From Edaphovirga cremea (GTDB lineage Bacteria; Pseudomonadota; Gammaproteobacteria; Enterobacterales; Enterobacteriaceae): a stretch of DNA of 64,000 nucleotides. Below the pieces are notes generated by a model. It made no database searches, was not told the DNA's origin, and was given only the letters and a program-made list of their open reading frames with translations. A program made the translations under genes and the position numbers. Location: assembly GCF_003332275.1 (NCBI RefSeq), contig NZ_QOVA01000017.1, forward strand, positions 1 to 64,000, in the 5' to 3' direction. Of this stretch, positions 32,069 through 39,942 are shown piece after piece (positions within the stretch are counted from its first letter, which is position 1; each line of letters begins with the position of its first letter).

Positions 32069-32239
32069 CTACTGTTGAGTGTTTTGTTTATTTTTCAACA
32101 GTTGAACAATGACTTGCTGCGGTTTAATTTCTCGTGACGGGATAGCATCGCAATAAACGTCACTTTCGGAGAGACGGATTGCCGTGTCACCCAAGCGAAT
32201 TCTTGCCTTTATGCCATGCTGAATAGGTGAAGTTGCCAC
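32069..32239 (-). CDS. Candidate small ORF (56 aa)
   Basis: A GTG at 32239 opens a 56-codon minus-strand frame ending TAG at 32069-32071. The product is polar and balanced in composition (AIRLSESDVYCDAIPSREI near residue 20, then a Gln/Lys-rich tail), not the skewed composition of a chance frame. AAGGA lies about 11 bases upstream of the GTG. It is divergent from the YgiW/YdeI-type gene. No homologue is recognised. Confidence 0.3.
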   Translation of the reverse strand: MATSPIQHGIKARIRLGDTAIRLSESDVYCDAIPSREIKPQQVIVQLLKNKQNTQQ

Positions 32240-32301
32240 CTGATTTGCAATCCTTGTACCTCAACAAAACACCTGCAGTTAACTCTAAAAGGAGTTCACT
32301 A

Positions 32302-32691
32302 ATGAGAAAGCTAACCATCGCTATATTCGTCGCGCTATTGAGCCTGCCCGCATTTGCAGAAACGGGCGAGGGGTTTAAGGGTGACGAGACTCCGCCGCCA
32401 CCTCATAAGCAAGACAGTGGCTACAAAGGAATGGAAGATACTCACAACATCACTATTTCGCATCTCAAAGAGTTACGTGAGGGTGCCTGGGTAACCCTTA
32501 AAGGGAATATCATTAAAAAGATTGCTGATGATCATTATCAGTTTCGTGACAAGACAGGCACCATTGATATTAAGCTTGCCAAGGATACGTGGAATGGCGA
32601 GGAAGTGACCCCCAATGATTTGGTGACTATTAGTGGAAAAGTGGGAAAGGATCTCCAGTCGGTCAACGTTGAACATTTCCGCAAAGAGTGA
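32302..32691 (+). CDS. YgiW/YdeI family periplasmic stress-tolerance protein (BOF domain)
   Basis: 129 aa secreted protein with a signal peptide ending AFAE near residue 19 and an OB-fold (BOF) domain: ETPPPPHKQDSGYKG near residue 28, EGAWVTLKGNI near residue 66, and HYQFRDKTGTIDIKL near residue 85, all family hallmarks. E. coli members contribute to hydrogen peroxide and antimicrobial-peptide tolerance. GGAG lies nine bases before the ATG at 32302; upstream in-frame starts lack a ribosome-binding site and would spoil the signal peptide. Confidence 0.88.
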   Translation: MRKLTIAIFVALLSLPAFAETGEGFKGDETPPPPHKQDSGYKGMEDTHNITISHLKELREGAWVTLKGNIIKKIADDHYQFRDKTGTIDIKLAKDTWNGEEVTPNDLVTISGKVGKDLQSVNVEHFRKE

Positions 32692-32740
32692 TTCAACCTC
32701 ATCAGAGAACGGGAAGGAATCGTAAAATTACAGACACACA

Positions 32741-32774
32741 AAGCTCGCAACTTATTGGAATGCGGGCTTTTTCT
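32741..32774 (+). terminator. Terminator after the YgiW/YdeI-type gene
   Basis: AAGCTCGCA pairs with TGCGGGCTT (one G-T pair) around an 11-base loop, followed by five T residues. Confidence 0.8.
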
Positions 32775-32820
32775 GCGCTTGTGGGTCTTATGTGGTGATA
32801 ACCTAAACGCAGACCCATCT

Positions 32821-33351
32821 TTAATTCTTAAGCTTGTTCCAAGGCATTTTTGCAAGCAAAAGCGCCATTCCACACCAGCCGCTGACACCCGCAAAGAGTA
32901 AGCCTGCGCCTACAAATCCAGATAATAAAAATAAGCTTGTATCTAGGGTATATCCCAGCAGGATGCCGATCAGGATTAGCGTTCCTGCGACGATCTGCAC
33001 TTGCCGCATTAAGGGGAGAGGTTGTTTTTTGTCTTCGACTGTAGGGAAGTTTGCGCTTTTCCAGGCGCTAATCCCTCCGGATAACAATAACGTTGAAGCT
33101 GGGCTTGCGGCTTTGATGAGGGCATCAGCATTTTGGCTTGTGCGCGAACCCACCAGACAATAAAAGATGACTGGGTGTTGCACCGATAAGCCCACAATGC
33201 TTTTACCTGCGATGATATCTGATAGAGGAACTGATATGGCGTCAGGAACATGTTCCCGCAAAAATTCCGCAGGTTCACGGATATCAATAAGCACGGCTCC
33301 ATTCTTCATTAGCGCTTGTGCTTCTGGCGGGCTCACTGATTTTACAGTCAT
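32821..33351 (-). CDS. ygaP: Membrane-anchored rhodanese YgaP
   Basis: Sulfurtransferase of the inner membrane. An N-terminal rhodanese domain (LIDIREPAEFLREHVPDA near residue 21) carries the catalytic cysteine C65 in FYCLVGSRTS, and two C-terminal helices follow PLPLMRQVQIVAGTLILIGILLGY, a segment nearly identical to E. coli YgaP. 176 aa against 174. Its start overlaps the ygaV stop (ATGA), so the pair forms a coupled regulator-enzyme operon for sulfide or sulfane-sulfur metabolism. Confidence 0.95.
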   Translation of the reverse strand: MTVKSVSPPEAQALMKNGAVLIDIREPAEFLREHVPDAISVPLSDIIAGKSIVGLSVQHPVIFYCLVGSRTSQNADALIKAASPASTLLLSGGISAWKSANFPTVEDKKQPLPLMRQVQIVAGTLILIGILLGYTLDTSLFLLSGFVGAGLLFAGVSGWCGMALLLAKMPWNKLKN

Positions 33352-33665
33352 TTGAAATCCTCAGGGCAATAAATGTCCTTTAAAGTTGAGATGATTTTTT
33401 TAACGGATTCGTTTTTGATGAAGTAGTTCATCCTTTGCGCATCTCTGGAACATTCAATCAGACCTTCGTCTTTCATCCTAGCCAGATGCTGTGAGGTTGC
33501 TGAAGAACTTAATCCCGTCAACTTACCAAGGTCGCCTGCCGAAGTGCCGGGTGAGTCAATAAGCATACAAAGGATCAATAGCCGATTAGGGTTACTCATC
33601 GACTTGAGAAGTTTTGTTGCCTGGGAGGCACTTTCTTGCAACAGGGTGAGTTCGGTTTCTGCCAT
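33348..33665 (-). CDS. ygaV: ArsR-family repressor YgaV
   Basis: 105 aa winged-helix regulator of ygaVP. NPNRLLILCMLIDSPGTSAGDL and LSSSATSQHLARMKDEGLIE match E. coli YgaV. Two cysteines, C33 and C100, occupy the positions of the redox pair that senses persulfide in SqrR/BigR-type relatives. A perfect 16-bp inverted repeat lies seven bases upstream of its ATG and is the likely autoregulatory operator. Confidence 0.94.
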   Translation of the reverse strand: MAETELTLLQESASQATKLLKSMSNPNRLLILCMLIDSPGTSAGDLGKLTGLSSSATSQHLARMKDEGLIECSRDAQRMNYFIKNESVKKIISTLKDIYCPEDFK

Positions 33666-33671
33666 GGCTCT

Positions 33672-33711
33672 TTACTTTAGGATTTGCTAACTTAAGCAAA
33701 TCCTAAAGTAA
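33672..33711 (-). promoter_or_regulatory. Inverted-repeat operator upstream of ygaV
   Basis: Perfect 16-bp arms (33672-33687, TTACTTTAGGATTTGC, and its complement at 33696-33711) separated by eight bases, immediately upstream of the ygaV ATG. ArsR-family dimers bind such long imperfect or perfect dyads, so autorepression by YgaV is expected. Confidence 0.8.
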
Positions 33712-33987
33712 GTAAGAGAGTAACGCAAGAGATGATTTATAAGAAAACTGGCATTTACACATTAAAAAAACCGGCCTGAGCCAATTTTTGCTTAAAAGCT
33801 AAAAGAAAGATGCGCACGCTTTGAGGCACAAATAGGTAAATCGCTATGGTGCGTTGCTTTGTTTGTACTCATTTATCTTATTTGCGGAGCAGTCGTTATA
33901 TTTCAGATAAAACGAAAGAGGTTTATTGGTTGTGTCAGAATGTTGAGTGATCTGGAGTGCCCTCGATTCCATAGACAGTTCCTGTCC

Positions 33988-34791
33988 TCACGGCGAGGCC
34001 TTTTCGAAGGCCTCAGGACTGACGCCACCTAGATGACTGTGGCGCCGGGTACGGTTGTAGAACACTTCAATGTAATCGAATATATCCGCCCGGGCCAAGT
34101 CCCGGGTTTTATATGTTCGCTTTCTGACACGTTCTTTTTTTAGCGAACTGAAGAACGATTCTGCCACTGCATTACCCCAGCAGTTGCCACGACGACTCAT
34201 ACTTGGTGACAGATTATTGGCCCGGCAGAACCGCTGCCAGTCATCGCTACCATACTGGCTGCCCTGATCGCTGTGCACAATAACGCTTTCTACAGGTTTA
34301 CGTCGCCAGACGGCCATTAGCAGTGCATCTAGCGCAAGCTCACGTGACAGTGTGGATTTCATCGACCAGCCCACTACGTTTCTGGCAAAGAGATCGATAA
34401 CCACAGCCAGATAGAGCCAACCTTGCCAGGTGCGGATATAGGTAATATCGGTTACCCAGACCTGGTTTGGCTTTGCAACAGTGAACTCCCGCTGCACCCG
34501 ATTAGGGGCTATTAGTGACGGTCGTCCTCTGCCTCCACGCGGTATCTTGTAGCCATGCACAGCCCGTATCCTGTTTTGTTTCATGATCTTGGCTACCCGG
34601 TTTCTGCTGCATGCTTCACCGATTTCACGCAAATCGCCGTGAACCCTGCGGTAACCGTAAACACCGCCGCTCAATGCATAAGAGTCTCGGATTAATTCCA
34701 GCAATCGCTGGTTATCCTTTTCTCCCGCAGAAACAGGACAATGAAGCCAGACGTAAAATCCAGCACGGGCAACGTTTAGAACCCGACACAT
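33988..34791 (-). CDS. IS3-family transposase OrfB (DDE integrase domain)
   Basis: Catalytic part of the transposase. DDE residues are in VTDITYIRT (first Asp), VIVHSDQGSQYGSD (second Asp) and NAVAESFFSSLKKE (Glu), with the HTH_21 region YGYRRVHGDLRE before them. The frame is open upstream to about 34857 and overlaps the end of orfA in the -1 frame, so it is normally made as an OrfAB fusion by ribosomal slippage near the GAAAAAGG in orfA. No internal stop is seen, so it is apparently intact. Confidence 0.93.
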   Translation of the reverse strand: MCRVLNVARAGFYVWLHCPVSAGEKDNQRLLELIRDSYALSGGVYGYRRVHGDLREIGEACSRNRVAKIMKQNRIRAVHGYKIPRGGRGRPSLIAPNRVQREFTVAKPNQVWVTDITYIRTWQGWLYLAVVIDLFARNVVGWSMKSTLSRELALDALLMAVWRRKPVESVIVHSDQGSQYGSDDWQRFCRANNLSPSMSRRGNCWGNAVAESFFSSLKKERVRKRTYKTRDLARADIFDYIEVFYNRTRRHSHLGGVSPEAFEKASP

Positions 34792-34838
34792 CGCAGCGAT
34801 CGACCAGATAGCGCGGTGATCGTTGATGAAGCGGTACT

Positions 34839-35123
34839 TTAGTCGGGCTCCCTTGCAAAGTACCGCGCTGCCTTTTTCAGAATATCCCGTTCTTCCTCAG
34901 TACGCTTAAGCTGCGCTTTCAGCCTGAGAATTTCCGTTCTGGCATCCAGTAAATCCTGAGCCTGATGCCCGTTATTATCAGGCTTTACTGAACGGACCCA
35001 TTTATAAAGACTGTGCGCTGACACACCGAGGCGTTCCGAAACGTCGGCAACGGAATAGCCCCTCTCAGTGATCTGGCGGACAACTTCTTCCTTAAATTCA
35101 GGGGTAAAACGTGGTGTGCCCAT
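34839..35123 (-). CDS. IS3-family transposase OrfA
   Basis: 94 aa. N-terminal helix-turn-helix (FTPEFKEEVVRQITERGYSVADVSERLGVSAHSLYKWV, residues 6-43) for binding the inverted repeats, and a C-terminal leucine-zipper coiled coil (ILRLKAQLKRTEEERDILKKAARYF). The A-rich GAAAAAGG near its 3' end is a plausible site for programmed -1 frameshifting into orfB. Confidence 0.93.
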   Translation of the reverse strand: MGTPRFTPEFKEEVVRQITERGYSVADVSERLGVSAHSLYKWVRSVKPDNNGHQAQDLLDARTEILRLKAQLKRTEEERDILKKAARYFAREPD

Positions 35124-35182
35124 AGACTCCTCCTATGCTCAAAATATAGGTCAGATTTGTCTACAGGCTCGGGGGCAGTCCA

Positions 35183-35568
35183 ATATGACCTGCTCCCAGG
35201 ATTGAATTCAACGCTCAGTTAATAATGGTGTGTCATGATGATGTGTCGGGTACTGTGGGTGACACATACTCCCTGAACGGCGGCGTATGCGGTTACAGGC
35301 GCTTGTGATTAATGTGAAGCCTTTCGCGTCGCAACAACTGCTATATGCGGCGGTAGCAGAGGGCAAAAGTAGTGTGATAAGCGTCATCTCAAGCGCATTT
35401 ACTAGTGGGCATTTTTTAGCGAGGCGGTAATATAACTTGCCGTGTCGATTCTTACTCAACTCAATGATTTGTAGTTAATATGCATCAAGTTAGAAGGATT
35501 CGAGCTTCCGGCGTGGCGCTAAGCTGCTACAGGTTGGCGCATCCCTATAAGGATTGAGAGGAGCCAAA
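35183..35568. other. Left flank of the island, no confident gene
   Basis: 386 bp between the IS and the OLD-family gene. A 47-codon open frame (ATG at 35287 to TAA at 35428-35430, plus strand) has a protein-like composition (KPFASQQLLYAAVAEGKSS) but no recognised similarity or ribosome-binding site. The promoter of the OLD-helicase operon should lie at its right end. No copy of the ssrA 3' end was found here. Confidence 0.4.
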
Positions 35569-37878
35569 ATGTCAGAAGTAGCTACCACCACGCCATTATC
35601 TGGACAGATATCACTAAGATTTCTTGAGCTTTCCCAATTCCGCCGACTTGGCAAGGTCCAAATGGACGTTGACCCAAAGACTACTATCCTCGTCGGCGCT
35701 AACAATAGCGGCAAAACATCAATTCTGGCAGCGCTGCGCCACTTCCTTGCTGATGGCTCACCATTTGGTGCTTTCGACATCAGTATTTCACAATGGCCAA
35801 AATTGCGGGAACTTGGAAGAGCTTGGGACGCATTAGAGGAAGATCCATCTACGTCTGGCGCATCCGAAGATGAATGGGAAGAGCAACTTGGAACCTTACT
35901 TTCGGCGATGCCAACGCTGGACCTATGGTTCGATGCTAAGGCCGGTATGTTCCACTATGTCTCTTCGTTTCTATCAAAATTCAGCTGGAAAGGCGGCGCA
36001 GTAGGTGTCCGATTACGTCTGGAACCAGCTACGAACATTGAGGATTTGAAACAGTTAGCATGGAAGTATCACATGGCGAGAATGCCTGTGAAGGGTATGG
36101 GGAAGAATTCTCTTGCCTGGCCTATTGATCTACTGGATTTTTGGCTCCGCGAAGCATCCCTGCTGGGCCAAGTTCGAGCTTATAAGTTGGATGCTGATAA
36201 CAATCCTTTGAACGGAATAAAGACCTATGTTAGCCAGACACTTGATGCTGACTCTAGCCCAATTGATCGAAAAAACCTGCAGAAACTTATACGAGTAGAC
36301 TTTGTAGCTGCACAGCGTGGCCTTGGTAGTGAGGAAGCCGATTCCCGATCTGCTTCTGGCCCCCATCGCATAGGTTTGTTCTCCAATTAGCTCCTCAAAT
36401 TTGCTCGACAGCACCTAAATGTGGCTGCAACAGGTCATGGGCACCGAGCTGACCTCATAAAAGCTGTTGCTGAGGCGCAGCAGGAACTAGATAAAAAGAT
36501 CCATGAGGCTATCGGACCTTCGGTAGAAGAGGTTAAAGAGCTTGGGTACCCTGGCTTGCATGATCCCCAAGAGATTCGTTTCCGCACGCGCATACAGACA
36601 GCTGATTTACTTGACCATGGAACCGCTGTTCAATACAGCATGCAGAAGGATTCGTTAGAAGAGCTTCTCCCGGAATATTCCATTGGTCTCGGTTATCAGA
36701 ATTTACAATCGCTCAGTTACCAACTTGTTTCTTTCAAGGCTGCTCGCCTAAATCCTGAAAAGGGCGCTCCAGTACCTGTTCACCTGGTTATGATTGAGGA
36801 GCCCGAGGCTCATTTGCACGTCCAAGTACAACGTATATTTCCTGGCAAGGCACATAAGTTAATCAGCCCTAACGGTAGCGATGAGTCAGGACTTAAAAGC
36901 CAATTGATTATCAGTACTCATTCTAGTCATCTAGCACATGCTGAGAATTTTGACCGGCTACGATATGTTCGCCGCATTGCTAAGAGTGAAGAACAAACCA
37001 TGCCTACCACTGAGGTGGTCAATCTTGGGCAAGTTTTTGGTGATGATAAAACGACCCGTCAATTTGCTGAGCGTTATTTTCGCGTTCAACACACAGATCT
37101 TTTATTCGCCAATGCTGCAATCTTTGTCGAGGGGGTTGCTGAGCGTATGCTGTTGCCTCTTTTCATTGAAAGAGATTTTGCAATACTCAACAGCCGCTAT
37201 CTGTCCTTCCTTGATATTGGTGGTAGCCATGCTCATCGGCTAAGGTCTCTCGTTGAAAGACTCCGTATTCCTACTGTAATTATTACTGATATCGATCCTG
37301 TTGAAGAAAAACTTGGTAAACCTAAAAAAAATGGTGAACCAACTACAACCTTGGTTGCTGTGGCTAATACAGGACAGCCTGGGCTGCAATGCGGAAACCC
37401 GACTCTTCGTGGATGGCATCCTAAGCTGCAGCAGCTTGAAGATTTCAAGAACCCGAAAGATGAGCATCTTGTCTGGAACGAAATTGCCGAATGTTCTGTG
37501 CGTTTCGCATGGCAATTGCCTGTAGCCGAAGCCGATAGTCAGTGGCCAAGTACTTTTGAGGATTCTCTTATCCTAAGGAATATTCCTTGGTTTAAGGAGT
37601 TGATGAATGAAAAAGTCGATGACGAAGGCAAGCAAATCACACCGCCGAAAGGCGCGCTGGGCTCAGTAGCAAGACAGGTTGCTGAAAATGATAATATTCC
37701 AGAACTGCTCGCGGCTCTGCACAAATTAATGCATGGATCATTTAATAAAGGAGACTTTGCCGCAAGCATCTTTGAAATGGTCGCTGCGGAAGAGCCGATT
37801 GTCTGTCCTAAATATATCGAGGATGCATTGGAATGGCTCCAGACACAGCTGGAGCCAAGCAAGGAGGTGATGCCATGA
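35569..37878 (+). pseudogene. OLD-family ATPase/TOPRIM nuclease interrupted by an in-frame TAG (GajA-like)
   Basis: A 769-codon frame with one stop, TAG at 36388-36390 (codon 274). Both sides are in the same frame and reading continues naturally (GLFSN, stop, LLKFARQHLNVAATGHG), so a CAG-to-TAG change is likely. The N-terminal part has Walker A GANNSGKT at residues 43-50. After the stop come the Walker B region MIEEPEAHLH (about 408-417), STHSSHL, then a TOPRIM domain with FVEGVAE (Glu about 521) and ITDID (Asp about 574 and 576). A restart at GTG 36421 is open but lacks a ribosome-binding site. OLD proteins cleave DNA using ATPase control; with the following helicase this resembles the Gabija anti-phage pair, though longer than GajA. 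Confidence 0.85.
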
Positions 37879-39824
37879 CTAGCTCACCAATCCTTGACGG
37901 CAATGATCGCGATGCAGGGGTAGTAGAAGAGATTTGCGGCTACCTTACAGACATTCCACCTCGTAACTACTTCCTTTTTGCGGGGGCTGGTTCTGGTAAA
38001 ACACGAACATTGGTGGAAGTTTTACGTCGCCTTACTGGTGTGACCGAGCATGAGAAGGGGGGACAATTGGCACGGTCCCTGAAGATGTATGGGCGTTCGA
38101 TTAGAGTGGTAACGTACACAAAGAATGCTGTCTCTGTAATCAACGGACGTCTTGGGGACAATAGCTTAGTCAGTGTATCTACCATCCATTCATTTTGTTG
38201 GGAGTTAATTAATGGGTTCAACGATGACATTCGTGAGTCCCTTATAGCAGTAAAAGAAGCTCAACTCGCTAAAGAGACTGCAGAGGCACAAGCGAAACCG
38301 AAGGGTATTACTGCAGCAAAACAGCGTGACCTTGACGAAATCACGAATGAAATCGAGATTCTTCGGACAACTGAAGTATTCATCTACCATCCCGATCGCA
38401 ATACGTATGGATCTGGTGCACTACCGCACAATTACGTACTCGATGCGACAGCTTGGTTGCTTCGAAACAAGCCAACACTCCAATCCATTCTCAAAGATCG
38501 ACATCCAATCATACTTATTGATGAGTCGCAGGACACGATGAAAGGTGTACTGGACTCCTTGATGATACTTGCCAAAAAGCGGGAGAGAGATTTGACTCTT
38601 GGTCTGCTGGGAGATCATCGACAACGAATTTATATGGATGGTCATGCCGATCTTCCAAGCATTGTTCCGGAAAACTGGGCAACGCCTGAGTTACAAATGA
38701 ATCATCGTAGTCAGCGACGGATTGTCACACTGATTAATAAAATCTGGGAAACTGAACTGGAAGGCAGGACGCAACCAGTAAAGGGTTCAGCACAACATCC
38801 CCGAACAGAAAAGGCTGGTGGAATGGTTCGGCTCTTCTTGGGGGATACATCACGAAGTCCAGAAGATAAAGTGCTTAGCGAACGCTGGTGTGCCGAGCGG
38901 ATGTTTGAAGTTAGTGGTTCAATAGCTTGGAATCAAGAGCAATATCAGATGCTTGCGCTTGAGCATAAGCTCGTCGCCACTCGTGGCTCGTTTCTTGAGG
39001 TGTATGAGGCAATGACCCTACTGGATCCCCACGCTGCAGCTCCATCTGGCAGTGGGGACAATAAGGGGCCTTCAACAGTACAAATTTTGCTTAATGAGCT
39101 TGGGCATTTAGAAGCCTGCGTGAGTAATGAAGGAAATGTGAATGAGTTCAAGGCAACCGAAGTTTTTCGACGTTATAGCGGTTTAGACAATATGCCAGAG
39201 GACTCTGAAGCAAGAGCTGAACGTACTGATGAAATGCTCAAGGCGATAGCGATATTTGCAATGGCTTGCGCCAACCCTGAGTCAACGGTCGCTGAGGTAT
39301 TAGCACCAGTCTTAAATGCAAAATTATTTGAAGTAGATCATCGCCTTCAGGAGGCTTATGCCGACAAGTCGCCAGCTCCTTTGATTCCCGGACGAGGTGT
39401 GGATGAGTCAAAGCAAGCCAGAATGCGTCGCGGATGGTGTGCACTGTTTACAGCGCCATGGAATCAACTTAAGCGCTATCGGAATTACCTCGCAGGGCTT
39501 TCAGATCTTGCAACCCATCAGGTAGTCAAAGGCTCTGAGTTTAAGCACGTCATGGTTGTAATGGATGATGCTCTTGCTGGGGGGACCCTCATTAAGTACG
39601 ACAAGATTTTTGGTGGTACGGAGTTAAGTCCAAAGGATAAACAGAATGCAGAGGCCGGTAAGGAGACAACCATCGACCGGACTTTACGGTTGCTGTACGT
39701 GACTTGTAGCAGGGCGCAAGAATCGCTCGCCTTAGTGCTTTGGTCTTCCGATCCAACTGCAGCAATGGCTCGAATCGAGGAGAGCAAATGGTTTGCTGAA
39801 AACGAAATACAGGTCATTCCATAG
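37875..39824 (+). CDS. UvrD/Rep-like superfamily 1 helicase (GajB-like)
   Basis: 649 aa. Walker A AGAGSGKT at residues 36-43, motif II IDESQD at 215-220, GDHRQRIY at 246-253 (motif III), NHRSQ at 276-280 and a late LYVTCSRAQESLALVLW (motif VI) mark a 3'-5' type SF1 helicase. Its ATG overlaps the TGA of the OLD gene (ATGA) with AAGGAGGTG just ahead, so translation is coupled to the second half of that gene. Such OLD plus UvrD-like pairs form the Gabija system; assignment to Gabija itself is inference, since the lengths differ and a third gene follows. Confidence 0.85.
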   Translation: MTSSPILDGNDRDAGVVEEICGYLTDIPPRNYFLFAGAGSGKTRTLVEVLRRLTGVTEHEKGGQLARSLKMYGRSIRVVTYTKNAVSVINGRLGDNSLVSVSTIHSFCWELINGFNDDIRESLIAVKEAQLAKETAEAQAKPKGITAAKQRDLDEITNEIEILRTTEVFIYHPDRNTYGSGALPHNYVLDATAWLLRNKPTLQSILKDRHPIILIDESQDTMKGVLDSLMILAKKRERDLTLGLLGDHRQRIYMDGHADLPSIVPENWATPELQMNHRSQRRIVTLINKIWETELEGRTQPVKGSAQHPRTEKAGGMVRLFLGDTSRSPEDKVLSERWCAERMFEVSGSIAWNQEQYQMLALEHKLVATRGSFLEVYEAMTLLDPHAAAPSGSGDNKGPSTVQILLNELGHLEACVSNEGNVNEFKATEVFRRYSGLDNMPEDSEARAERTDEMLKAIAIFAMACANPESTVAEVLAPVLNAKLFEVDHRLQEAYADKSPAPLIPGRGVDESKQARMRRGWCALFTAPWNQLKRYRNYLAGLSDLATHQVVKGSEFKHVMVVMDDALAGGTLIKYDKIFGGTELSPKDKQNAEAGKETTIDRTLRLLYVTCSRAQESLALVLWSSDPTAAMARIEESKWFAENEIQVIP

Positions 39825-39852
39825 TGTCGCCCAAGGATAGATACGCAATACC

Positions 39853-39867
39853 TTATCCTAAGGATAA
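39853..39867. promoter_or_regulatory. Short palindrome between helicase and NACHT-nuclease genes
   Basis: TTATCCT-A-AGGATAA is a perfect 7+1+7 dyad, and partial copies of the half-site occur on both sides (AAGGATA at about 39834 and AATCCTTAG at about 39883). It lies in the 118 bp gap before the large gene and could bind a regulator; no matching regulator is encoded nearby. Confidence 0.35.
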
Positions 39868-39942
39868 TTCCATTGCCGAGTTAATCCTTAGTTCGCTGAA
39901 AATAAGAGCGTATCAGAATATAGACTCTCGAGGTGTTTTGAA

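Larger units (their letters stand above)
33953..35182 (-). mobile_element. IS3-family insertion sequence (IS51-like organisation)
   Basis: About 1230 bp bounded by imperfect inverted repeats of about 26 bp. The left end begins TGGAGTGCCCTCGA and the right end, read inward, TGGACTGCCCCCGA; both have TAGACA at the same distance. Inside are orfA (helix-turn-helix) and orfB (DDE integrase) in overlapping minus-strand frames. Flanking bases (GATC on the left, ATAT on the right) do not form a target duplication, which suggests that an adjacent deletion or recombination has occurred since insertion. Confidence 0.9.

Noticed and set aside
35208-35459. Minus-strand 83-codon frame next to the IS
   Set aside because: No similarity, no ribosome-binding site, and skewed composition (runs of Ser, Cys and Arg); it is opposite a better-looking plus-strand frame.
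33660-35600. Second attachment repeat for the ssrA island
   Set aside because: I looked for the ssrA 3' end sequence on either strand and found no convincing copy.
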